Shown here: positions 1 to 5,075 of the stretch, piece by piece
Numbering within the stretch: position 1 is the first letter of the stretch
Layout of the letters: each line of letters opens with the position of its first letter
NCBI GenBank assembly: GCA_025458545.1
Contig: JALOSH010000186.1
Span: forward strand, 1-5,075
DNA from: Hydrogenophaga sp.
GTDB lineage: Bacteria > Pseudomonadota > Gammaproteobacteria > Burkholderiales > Burkholderiaceae
Length of the DNA: 5,075 bases
Direction: 5' to 3'
Made by a program: the position numbers and the translations under genes
The notes under the pieces: generated by a model
Told to the model about the DNA's origin: nothing
Databases searched by the model: none
The model's input: the letters and a program-made list of their open reading frames with translations, nothing else

Positions 1-759
1 TGCGCGGTAGCCCGGGTCGATGCGGTCGATGAGACGCTGCATGGCGGCAAACGAGTCCTCCCCGGCGCCATGCTTGGGGTTGAAGTTGAGCGAGTCTCGA
101 ACGCAGGCCTGCAGCGCGGCTTCGCTGATGGGCTGCAGTTCGCCCAGCGCCTGTGACGCCACCTGGATCTCGCAGGCGCGCTGCACCAGCCACATGATGT
201 TGAAGGCCTGCGCCAGGTTGCGCCCGATGACGACGGGGCCGTGGTTGCGCAGCAGCAAGACCCGCTTGCCGCCCGCGCTGGCCAGGATGCGTGCGCCCTC
301 GTCGCGGTGCACGGTGATGCCTTCGAAGTCGTGGTAGGCGACCTGGCCGTAGAGCTGGGCGGCGTAGAAGTTGGTGAACGACAGGCCGTCCTTGAGGCAG
401 CACACGGCCATGGTCGGTGTGGTGTGCACGTGCATCACGCAGTGCGCGTCGGGCAGCGTGGCGTGGATGGCGCCGTGGAAGGTGAAGCCGGCCGGGTTGA
501 TGGGCCAGTCGTCGTTGCCGATGATGTTCCCGTCCACATCGACCTTGACCAGGTTGGACGCGGTGACCTCGGTGTAGTGCAGGCCGAAGGGGTTGATGAG
601 GAAGTGGTCATCCGGTCCGGGGACGCGGAGGGAGATGTGGTTGTAGATCAGCTCGGCCCAGCCCAGGTGGGCAAAGATGCGGTAGCAGGCGGCGAGCTGC
701 ACGCGGGCCTGCCATTCGGCGTCGCTGACGCGGGCGGGCTTGAGGAAGGCATCGGCCAT
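1..759 (-). CDS. Class II aldolase/adducin (AraD/FucA-fold) family protein, 3' end cut by window edge
   Basis: This frame is open for 253 codons from the ATG at 759-757 to the window edge, with no stop reached. It starts MADAFLKPARVSDAEW and matches the class II aldolase/adducin fold. Against L-fuculose-1-phosphate aldolase (FucA), the metal-binding histidines align without gaps: the HVH motif gives His110 and His112, and RNHGPV gives His173, with the same 61-residue spacing as FucA His94-His155. FucA's catalytic Glu73 aligns with Gly91 in NPAGFTFH, a form seen in the adducin-like branch, so ordinary sugar-phosphate aldolase activity is doubtful. The start is supported by GGAG at 767-770, 7 bases upstream, and the gene begins 14 bases after the hpaH stop, so it belongs to the same operon. 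A role near the end of the pathway (aldol cleavage, or handling of a hydroxy-oxo acid) is inferred from context only. Family members are about 250-270 residues, so little is missing. The family is confident; the substrate is unknown. Confidence 0.85.
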   Translation of the reverse strand, partial: MADAFLKPARVSDAEWQARVQLAACYRIFAHLGWAELIYNHISLRVPGPDDHFLINPFGLHYTEVTASNLVKVDVDGNIIGNDDWPINPAGFTFHGAIHATLPDAHCVMHVHTTPTMAVCCLKDGLSFTNFYAAQLYGQVAYHDFEGITVHRDEGARILASAGGKRVLLLRNHGPVVIGRNLAQAFNIMWLVQRACEIQVASQALGELQPISEAALQACVRDSLNFNPKHGAGEDSFAAMQRLIDRIDPGYRA

Positions 760-773
760 GTGGGGTCTCCGGA

Positions 774-1601
774 TCAGATGAATTTGAACCTCAGGCAGCC
801 CAGTGGGCCGTAATCGGCCTCGAACAGGTCGCCGGCTTTGGCCGCCACGGGCCGCGTGAAGCTGCCGGCGAGCACGATCTCGCCAGCCTGCAGCGTTTCG
901 CCCCAGGGCGCGAGCTTGTTGGCCAGCCAGGCGATACCGATGGCGGGGTCACCCTGCACGCCGGCGGCCAGGCCCGTCTCTTCGACGGCGCCGTTTTGCC
1001 GCAGGATGGCGCCGCACCAGGGGCGGTTGGTGGTACGCGGGTCGGCGCGGAAGGCCGGGTCGCCCGCGCCGATCACGATGCCGGCGTTGGCCGCGTTGTC
1101 GCTGATGGTGTCGTAGACCTTGCGCATGGCCTTGGTGTGGCGGTCGAACTGCTCGATGCGCGCATCGATGATCTCGATGGCGGGGGTGATGTACTCGGTG
1201 GCGGCCAACACATCTTCGACCGTCACGTTCGGCCCGGCCAGCGGCGCCTTGAGCACGAAGGCCAGCTCGACCTCGACGCGCGGGGCGATGAAGTTCTTCA
1301 CCGGAATCTCCAGTACCTCGCCGGCTCTGGCGGTGTAGAGCATGTCATCGAGCAGGGTGCCGTAGTCGGGCTCGTCGATCTGGCTGCTGATCTGCATGGC
1401 GCGGCTGGTCAGGCCGATCTTGTGGCCGATGACCTGCTTGCCGGCGGCCTTTTCGAGATCCACCCAGGCGCGGCCGATGCGGTAACCGTCCTCGACCGTC
1501 ATGCCGGGGTGGCGTTTGGAAAAGTGCTCGACCGGGGTGCGGGTCTGCTGGGCGCGTTGCAGATCGGCGGCGAGCTGCTGAACGAGGATGTCGTCGAACA
1601 T
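774..1601 (-). CDS. hpaH: 2-oxohept-4-ene-1,7-dioate hydratase (HpaH, MhpD/FAH-fold family)
   Basis: HpaH is a cytoplasmic metal-dependent hydratase. It adds water to 2-oxohept-4-enedioate to give 4-hydroxy-2-oxoheptanedioate, the last step before aldol cleavage. The 275-residue product is close to the 267 residues of E. coli HpaH. Visible family marks are the GHKIGLTS segment (residues 59-66, Lys61), the metal-binding ExE motif in [10 protein letters not shown] (Glu110 and Glu112), and a third acidic ligand in AIEIIDAR (Glu143). The C-terminal half has the typical [14 protein letters not shown] and [13 protein letters not shown] segments. I chose the ATG at 1601-1599 ([10 protein letters not shown]). 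The longer frame starting at 1652 would add 17 residues unlike the family and overlap hpaF. Only 7 bases separate this start from the hpaF stop, and there is no good Shine-Dalgarno, so it probably relies on translational coupling to hpaF. The related vinylpyruvate hydratases of catechol pathways are less likely given the hpaD/hpaF neighbours. Confidence 0.93.
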   Translation of the reverse strand: MFDDILVQQLAADLQRAQQTRTPVEHFSKRHPGMTVEDGYRIGRAWVDLEKAAGKQVIGHKIGLTSRAMQISSQIDEPDYGTLLDDMLYTARAGEVLEIPVKNFIAPRVEVELAFVLKAPLAGPNVTVEDVLAATEYITPAIEIIDARIEQFDRHTKAMRKVYDTISDNAANAGIVIGAGDPAFRADPRTTNRPWCGAILRQNGAVEETGLAAGVQGDPAIGIAWLANKLAPWGETLQAGEIVLAGSFTRPVAAKAGDLFEADYGPLGCLRFKFI

Positions 1602-1608
1602 GGCTTCG

Positions 1609-2055
1609 TTATGTCTTGTTGAAAAGCGGGTGCAGCGAACTGTTCTTGGCATCGAAGACCTCTTGGCCCTCGTCGACCTGCACGGTGATGCCGATCGGGC
1701 GTTTGGCCAGCTGTTCGGCGAAGCGCTCCTTCACCACGGCGTTGAGCGCCTCGCCCACGCGCTGGTGCACCACAGCGCTGCGGCCCCTGGCCATGCGCAC
1801 GTTCATGTAGACGAAGGCGTAGTCGCCACCCAGCCCGGCCGCCATGCCGGCTGGGCCGCCGTCGGATACCGCGCTGTGTGCCGCCGGATAGGCCAGCACA
1901 CGGGTGCCGCCAGTGGGAAAAACCTGGCGGTCCTGCTCGTCGCGCACCGCGAGCATCGCGTCGGCCAGCGCACGGCACAGGCCACCCATGTCGACGCCGC
2001 CTTGCGAGGCGGGTTTGTCGAGGTTGGGGGTGTAGAGGATGACGAGGTGGGGCAT
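1609..2055 (-). CDS. hpaF: 5-carboxymethyl-2-hydroxymuconate delta-isomerase (HpaF, tautomerase superfamily)
   Basis: HpaF converts 5-carboxymethyl-2-hydroxymuconate (CHM) to its 2-oxo isomer, the form that HpaG decarboxylates. The protein starts MPHLVILYTPN. After Met removal Pro becomes the N-terminal catalytic base typical of the tautomerase superfamily. E. coli HpaF also begins MPH and shares the later blocks DYAFVYM (here 78-84), GRS (91-93, Arg92) and the C-terminal HPLF (142-145, HALF in E. coli). A GTR at 50-52 lines up with GIR of E. coli. At 148 residues it is about 22 longer than the 126-residue E. coli enzyme. The extra length falls in two stretches, roughly residues 14-45 and 56-75, the second glycine- and alanine-rich. 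A GGAAG sequence at 2062-2066 lies 6 bases before the ATG, and the hpaD stop is 15 bases upstream. The identification is strong from the Pro1 start, the shared blocks and the context. Confidence 0.93.
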   Translation of the reverse strand: MPHLVILYTPNLDKPASQGGVDMGGLCRALADAMLAVRDEQDRQVFPTGGTRVLAYPAAHSAVSDGGPAGMAAGLGGDYAFVYMNVRMARGRSAVVHQRVGEALNAVVKERFAEQLAKRPIGITVQVDEGQEVFDAKNSSLHPLFNKT

Positions 2056-2070
2056 GGGGTGCTTCCGCTT

Positions 2071-2997
2071 CTACAAGCGTGTGGCGATGGTGGAGAAGCC
2101 GTCGGCACGCGAGGCCACGGGCTGTGGGATGGCAGCGCCGCCGACCGGCAGCACCGGGAACAGCGCGTTGATCTGGCCGGTGCCGCTGGCGCCGAAGTAC
2201 GGCGTGATGACTTCGGCCTGGCCGGTGTATTCGCTCCAGCCCAGCACGCCGAGCATCATGGCCGTGTCGTGCATGAAGCCTTCGCCGTGGCCCTTGGCGG
2301 CGTACTCGGGCAGCATCTCGCAGAAGTCCTTCCACGCGCCGGCCTGCCACATGCGCACCACCTCGTCGTCGAGGTGCTGAAGAAACGGACTCCAGACCTT
2401 GAAGGCGAATTCGGGCGCCAGGCCGTTCTGCGCGAAGCGGTGGCTGAGCGAGCCGCTGGCGAGGAAGGCCACAGTGCCGTCGTAATGGTCTTCGACGGCC
2501 TTGCGCATGGCCCAGCCCAGGCGCGCGCTGTCGTTGAGGTAGTGCGAAGTGCAGAGGGCCGAGACCGAGACCGCCTTGAAGTGCTGGTCGGCGTTCATGT
2601 AGCGCATGGGCACGAGGGTGCCGTATTCGGGCTGCAGGGTGGTGGCGTGGTGGGCCAGGGTTTCGACACCGTGTTCGGTGGCGACTTTGGCCAGCAGCTG
2701 GCCGAGCTCAGGGTTGCCGGGGATGGCGTAGCCCATGTTGCTGATGAAGTGCGGCAGTTCGTTGCTGGTGTAGGTGCCTTGCCAGTGGGGGGCGCAGTTG
2801 AGGTGGTAGGTGGCGTTGACGAGCCAGTGGGTGTCAAAGACGACGATGGTGTCGACGCCGAGTTCCTTGCAGCGGCGGGCGATTTCCTTGTGGCCGTCGA
2901 TGGCGTCCTGGCGGGTGCCTTTGCGCGGGCCGTCGAGTTCGCTGAGGTACATCGAGGGGACGTGGGTGATCTTGCCGACCAGTGCTACTTTGCCCAT
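2071..2997 (-). CDS. hpaD: 3,4-dihydroxyphenylacetate (homoprotocatechuate) 2,3-dioxygenase (HpaD, LigB-type class III extradiol)
   Basis: HpaD is the ring-cleaving step: it uses Fe(II) and O2 to open homoprotocatechuate next to the hydroxyls, giving 5-carboxymethyl-2-hydroxymuconate semialdehyde. The 308-residue product follows E. coli HpaD closely from MGKVAL and ITHVPSMYLSEL onward. Metal ligands of the class III (LigB) family are visible: His12 in ITHVPS, His57 in VFDTHWLV, and Glu239 in GEGFMHD. The likely acid-base histidine is His186 in SGSLSHRF. E. coli HpaD ends shortly after the SGTGQ(V/I)NA(V/L)FP segment; here about 25 further residues follow (roughly 284-308). The start is the ATG at 2997-2995, chosen because homology begins exactly there and AGGAG (3007-3011) lies 9 bases upstream. 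The frame stays open to 3138, but that extension runs into the intergenic repeat. This LigB-type enzyme is unrelated to the vicinal-oxygen-chelate HPC dioxygenases such as those of Brevibacterium and Arthrobacter. Confidence 0.96.
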   Translation of the reverse strand: MGKVALVGKITHVPSMYLSELDGPRKGTRQDAIDGHKEIARRCKELGVDTIVVFDTHWLVNATYHLNCAPHWQGTYTSNELPHFISNMGYAIPGNPELGQLLAKVATEHGVETLAHHATTLQPEYGTLVPMRYMNADQHFKAVSVSALCTSHYLNDSARLGWAMRKAVEDHYDGTVAFLASGSLSHRFAQNGLAPEFAFKVWSPFLQHLDDEVVRMWQAGAWKDFCEMLPEYAAKGHGEGFMHDTAMMLGVLGWSEYTGQAEVITPYFGASGTGQINALFPVLPVGGAAIPQPVASRADGFSTIATRL

Positions 2998-3006
2998 GTG
3001 GCTTGT

Positions 3007-3011
3007 CTCCT
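3007..3011 (-). promoter_or_regulatory. Ribosome binding site of hpaD
   Basis: AGGAG on the minus strand sits 9 bases before the ATG at 2997-2995. It decides the hpaD start against the longer open frame reaching 3138. It lies 34 bases downstream of the nearer palindromic element, so a hairpin there would not directly cover it. Confidence 0.8.
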
Positions 3012-3045
3012 TGTGTGCTTCGTTTCTCGGCTGACGTTTGTGGTG

Positions 3046-3147
3046 GAAGGCGAGGTGGGTGGTGTACTTCCGCTCATGTCCCCCGGTCTGCGCTGCGCGC
3101 AGCCCTCCTCCTTTACTTCGCTGCGGCACACCACCCACCTCGCCTTC
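3046..3147 (-). repeat. Palindromic repeat element A (57-base core in 20-base inverted arms)
   Basis: The outer arms, GAAGGCGAGGTGGGTGGTGT at 3046-3065 and its exact reverse complement at 3128-3147, form a perfect 20-base inverted repeat. Inside, separated by 3 and 2 unpaired bases, is a 57-base core (3069-3125). Read on the minus strand the core has three parts: a 21-base block (3125-3105) beginning CGCAGCGAAG and ending AAAGGAGGAG; a 19-base insert (3104-3086) able to fold as 7-base stem, 5-base loop, 7-base stem with one mismatched pair; and a 17-base block (3085-3069), CGGGGGACATGAGCGGA. Both blocks recur exactly in element B. The layout resembles REP/BIME-type interspersed repeats or a small non-autonomous mobile element. 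I do not recognise a named family, and I see no target-site duplication. Confidence 0.9.
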
Positions 3148-3161
3148 TCTCGCTGCGCATC

Positions 3162-3183
3162 GGCGCTCGAACCAGCGAGCGCC
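3162..3183. repeat. Hairpin between elements A and B
   Basis: GGCGCTCG (3162-3169) and CGAGCGCC (3176-3183) form a perfect 8-base stem around a 6-base AACCAG loop, in the middle of the 49-base spacer (3148-3196). Just before it, CCTTCTCTCGCTGCG at 3143-3157 resembles the end of the element A core (CCTTTACTTCGCTGCG, 3110-3125). It may therefore be a worn partial copy of the core, though the match is short and could be chance. No T-tract follows on either strand, so it is not an intrinsic terminator. Confidence 0.7.
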
Positions 3184-3196
3184 AACATCGCTTCTG

Positions 3197-3300
3197 GATC
3201 GGCGAGTCGGGGTACCCGGCGCAGCGAAGTAAAGGAGGAGAAACGGGCAGAGCCCGTTTCGGGGGACATGAGCGGAGCCGGGTACCCGGGATCGCCGATC
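3197..3300 (+). repeat. Palindromic repeat element B (same 57-base core, different arms, opposite orientation)
   Basis: The core occupies 3220-3276 on the plus strand. It has the same 21-base block as element A (3220-3240), a 19-base insert (3241-3259) forming a perfect stem-loop (AAACGGG, loop CAGAG, CCCGTTT), and the same 17-base block (3260-3276). The arms run 3197-3220 and 3277-3300, the first base of the core joining the left arm; they are complementary at 21 of 24 positions and contain GGGTACCCGG. Apart from a short GGCGAG, the arms do not match those of element A, and the inserts differ completely. Sequence is therefore conserved in the core, while only base-pairing is conserved in arms and insert. 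The element points opposite to element A, with 94 bases between the two cores. Confidence 0.9.
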
Positions 3301-3336
3301 ACGCCCACACCCATGAGTGAAACAGAGGCGCGCAAA

Positions 3337-4812
3337 TCAAGCTCCCCAATGGGGAATGTGATGCGAACCCAAAGAGACCGCAACGTTCTTGGGCTCCAGG
3401 AACACCTCGTAACTCCAGGTCCCGCCCTCGCGCCCGGTCCCCGACGCCTTGGTGCCACCAAACGGCTGCCGCAAGTCCCGCACGTTCTGCGAATTGACGA
3501 AACACATGCCGGCTTCCACGGCCGCCGCCACCCGGTGCGCCTTGCCAATGTTTTCCGTCCAGACATAGCTCGACAGACCGTAGGCGATGTCGTTGGCGAT
3601 GCGGATCGCGTCCGCCTCGTCCTTGAACGGAATCAGGCAGGCCACCGGGCCGAAGATCTCGTCCTGCGCGATCTTCATGCGGTTGTCCACGTCGGCGAAC
3701 ACGGTCGGCCACACGTAATTGCCGCCCGCCACATGCGCTGGCAGTTCGGCCGCGTACGATGGTCGATCGATGCCTCCACACAACATCGTCGCGCCTTCCT
3801 TCGGCCCCAGCTCGATGTAGCTGCGCACCTTGGCCAGGTGCGCCTTGGAAATCATCGGGCCGATGGTGGTCTTCTCGTCCAGCGGGTCACCCACCACGAT
3901 GCGCTTTGCGCGCTCGGCGAACTTCGCGGCGAAGTCGGCGTAGATGCTCTGCTGCACCAGGATGCGCGAGCCGGCCGTGCAGCGCTCGCCGTTGTTGCTG
4001 AAGATCATGAAGATCGCCGCGTCCAGCGCGCGGTCCAGGTCGGCGTCGTCGAAGACCACGAACGGGCTCTTGCCGCCCAGCTCCATGCTGAACTTCTTCA
4101 GGCCCGCGGCGCGGGCAATGCGGTTGCCCGTCGCGGTGGAGCCGGTGAAGCTGATCGCGCGCACATCCGGGTGCGCACACAGCGGCTCGCCCGCTTCCTT
4201 GCCGAAACCGTGCACCACGTTCAGCACACCGGCCGGAATGCCGGCTTCGAGTGCCAACTCACCCAGGCGTGCGGCGGTCATGGGCGAGAGCTCGCTCATC
4301 TTGAGCACCGCGGTGTTGCCGAAAGCCAGACACGGCGCGACCTTCCAGGTGGCGGTCATGAAGGGTACGTTCCACGGGCTGATCAGCGCGCAGACACCCA
4401 CCGGGTGGAACAGGGTGTAGTTCAGGTGCGTGGGCGTGGGGTAGGTGTGGCCGTCGACGCGGGTGCACATCTCGGCGAAGTAGGTGAAATTGTCCGAGGC
4501 GCGCGGAATCAGCTGCTTGCCCGTCTGCGCGATCACCTGGCCTGTGTCCTGGGTTTCGGTGTTCGCAATCTCGGGCACGTGTTTCGCAATCAGGTCGCCC
4601 AGCGCGCGCACCTTCTTCGCACGCTCGGTCGCGGGCAGACCGGCCCAGGCCGGGAAGGCGTCCTTGGCGGCCTGCACCGCCGCGTTGACCTCGGCCTCGG
4701 TGCCCGAGGCAACCTCGGCCAGAACGCCCTGCGTGGCCGGGTTGATGGTCTCGAAGTAGTCGGTACCGGCAACCGTCTTGCCGTTGATGAGGTGGTGAAT
4801 GCGTTGCGTCAT
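3337..4812 (-). CDS. hpaE: 5-carboxymethyl-2-hydroxymuconate semialdehyde dehydrogenase (HpaE, NAD-dependent ALDH)
   Basis: HpaE oxidises the ring-cleavage product of HpaD to 5-carboxymethyl-2-hydroxymuconate using NAD+. The 491-residue length is normal for a cytoplasmic aldehyde dehydrogenase. Landmarks appear in order: oxyanion-hole Asn148 in ISPWNVPF; cofactor-binding Lys171; the Rossmann-fold FTGST motif (222-226); general base Glu244 in MELGGKSP; catalytic Cys278 in NNGERCTAGSR; and Glu385 in DEIFGPV, which contacts the nicotinamide ribose. The C-terminal RQPFGGTKASGTGREGG segment is typical of the HpaE/HMSD branch, and hpaG, hpaD and hpaF alongside select HpaE over other semialdehyde dehydrogenases. 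The ATG at 4812-4810 overlaps the upstream stop in an ATGA, with no strong Shine-Dalgarno before it, which points to coupling with hpaG. The gene ends 339 bases before hpaD, with the paired palindromic repeats between. Confidence 0.95.
   Translation of the reverse strand: MTQRIHHLINGKTVAGTDYFETINPATQGVLAEVASGTEAEVNAAVQAAKDAFPAWAGLPATERAKKVRALGDLIAKHVPEIANTETQDTGQVIAQTGKQLIPRASDNFTYFAEMCTRVDGHTYPTPTHLNYTLFHPVGVCALISPWNVPFMTATWKVAPCLAFGNTAVLKMSELSPMTAARLGELALEAGIPAGVLNVVHGFGKEAGEPLCAHPDVRAISFTGSTATGNRIARAAGLKKFSMELGGKSPFVVFDDADLDRALDAAIFMIFSNNGERCTAGSRILVQQSIYADFAAKFAERAKRIVVGDPLDEKTTIGPMISKAHLAKVRSYIELGPKEGATMLCGGIDRPSYAAELPAHVAGGNYVWPTVFADVDNRMKIAQDEIFGPVACLIPFKDEADAIRIANDIAYGLSSYVWTENIGKAHRVAAAVEAGMCFVNSQNVRDLRQPFGGTKASGTGREGGTWSYEVFLEPKNVAVSLGSHHIPHWGA
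4809..4812 (-). promoter_or_regulatory. ATGA stop/start overlap between hpaG and hpaE
   Basis: The start codon of hpaE (4812-4810) and the stop codon of the upstream frame (4811-4809) share two bases in an ATGA. This arrangement usually lets terminating ribosomes restart on the next gene. It supports one transcript and matched output of the decarboxylase and the dehydrogenase. Confidence 0.85.
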
Positions 4813-5075
4813 GCCGGGCTTTCGGAGGTGATGGTGTTGGTCAATGCGCCGATGCCGTCGATCTCGGTGACGACCACATCACCGAGCTGGCAGTCGACGA
4901 CGCCGTCGGGCGTGCCGGTGAGGATGAGGTCGCCGGGCATGAGCGTCATGAAGCCGGTGAAGTATTCGATCAGGGTGGCCACGTCGAAGATCATGTCTTT
5001 CGTGTTGCCCTGCTGCGTGAGATTGCCGTTGACGGTGGTGCGCAGCGCGAGGTTCATGGGGTCGGGCACGTCGGC
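4809..5075 (-). CDS. hpaG: FAH-family protein, probably HpaG decarboxylase/isomerase subunit, C-terminal 88 residues
   Basis: Only the C-terminal part is present; the frame runs off the right edge. The visible residues begin ADVPDPMNLALRTTVNGN, and a GTG at 5069 in this stretch is internal, not a start. The sequence shows the fumarylacetoacetate hydrolase (FAH) C-terminal signature: VNGN with QQGNTKDMIFDVATLIEY, then LMPGDLILTGTPDGV, and an ending on VTEIDGIGALTNTI that resembles the C-terminus of E. coli HpaG. In the pathway HpaG decarboxylates 5-oxopent-3-ene-1,2,5-tricarboxylate and isomerises the product. E. coli HpaG has two FAH repeats in one chain; many betaproteobacteria split these into HpaG1 and HpaG2, and this copy lies where HpaG2 is expected, directly before hpaE. 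Other FAH enzymes share these motifs, so the exact assignment leans on context. Confidence 0.8.
   Translation of the reverse strand, partial: ADVPDPMNLALRTTVNGNLTQQGNTKDMIFDVATLIEYFTGFMTLMPGDLILTGTPDGVVDCQLGDVVVTEIDGIGALTNTITSESPA

Larger units (their letters stand above)
2998..3336. other. 339-base intergenic gap between hpaE and hpaD, mostly repeat DNA
   Basis: This is the only long gap in an otherwise tightly packed operon. From right to left it holds 36 plain bases after the hpaE stop, palindromic element B (3197-3300), a small hairpin (3162-3183), palindromic element A (3046-3147) and a 48-base leader with the hpaD ribosome binding site. I see no convincing -35/-10 promoter on the minus strand and no terminator with a proper T-tract. 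Several reading frames stay open here on both strands, as expected for GC-rich palindromic DNA, and none resembles a protein I know. Confidence 0.85.

Noticed and set aside
241..813. Plus-strand frame of 190 codons opposite the class II aldolase gene
   Set aside because: It is the complement of a well-supported minus-strand gene, with composition typical of antisense frames in GC-rich coding DNA. The same holds for the plus-strand frames at 996-1622 and 3944-4420.
1602..1652. Upstream ATG at 1652 for hpaH
   Set aside because: It would overlap the end of hpaF and add 17 residues unlike HpaH homologues. The family start MFDD fits 1601.
2998..3138. N-terminal extension of hpaD by 47 residues
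   Set aside because: Family homology begins exactly at the 2997 ATG, which has a good Shine-Dalgarno. The extension would be read from repeat DNA.
3220..3259. Intrinsic terminator at the element B inner hairpin, read toward hpaD
   Set aside because: The 7-base stem is followed by CTCCTCCTTTACTT on the minus strand, a pyrimidine-rich stretch without a real T-run. The plus-strand side lacks one too.
3046..3300. CRISPR array
   Set aside because: There are only two repeat copies, they are in opposite orientation, each has its own inverted arms, and there are no regular spacers.
2985..3566. 193-codon minus-strand open frame spanning the hpaE end, the repeats and the hpaD start
   Set aside because: It overlaps hpaE in another frame, runs through palindromic repeat DNA and resembles no protein family I know. 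Long open frames are common in GC-rich DNA. Only its last 30 codons are discussed, as a speculative leader.

Overview
The window is a high-GC stretch whose genes all lie on the minus strand. It covers most of a homoprotocatechuate (3,4-dihydroxyphenylacetate) meta-cleavage operon. The GC content, the tight operon packing and the split hpa gene order fit a betaproteobacterium, probably of the Comamonadaceae (Hydrogenophaga/Acidovorax/Variovorax type). That placement is an inference, because no rRNA or other marker gene is present.

In transcription order (right to left) the genes are: the 3' end of an FAH-family hpaG (4809-5075, cut by the window edge); hpaE, the semialdehyde dehydrogenase (3337-4812), overlapping hpaG by 4 bases in an ATGA junction; a 339-base gap; hpaD, the ring-cleaving dioxygenase (2071-2997); hpaF, the isomerase (1609-2055); hpaH, the hydratase (774-1601); and an AraD/adducin-type class II aldolase homologue (1-759, cut by the left edge). 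Apart from the hpaE-hpaD gap, no intergenic spacing exceeds 15 bases, so one transcript is likely. Its promoter is not in the window.

The enzymes form a consecutive route. HpaD opens the ring of homoprotocatechuate, HpaE oxidises the semialdehyde, HpaF isomerises the product, HpaG decarboxylates it and HpaH hydrates the oxo-heptenedioate. The expected last enzyme, the HpaI aldolase of the HpcH/HpaI TIM-barrel family, is not seen. Its usual place after hpaH holds an unrelated class II aldolase-fold protein that keeps three metal-binding histidines but has glycine where fuculose-phosphate aldolase has its catalytic glutamate.

The most unusual part is the hpaE-hpaD gap (2998-3336). It holds two inverted copies (A, 3046-3147; B, 3197-3300) of a modular palindromic element. 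Each has a 57-base core made of a 21-base block and a 17-base block, identical between the copies, around a 19-base insert. The inserts differ in sequence but share the same stem-loop geometry (7-base stem, 5-base loop, 7-base stem). Each core is enclosed by its own long inverted arms, and the arm sequences differ between copies while staying self-complementary. A third hairpin lies between the copies. This combination of conserved core and covarying stems looks like a structured mobile or interspersed repeat that I cannot match to a named family.
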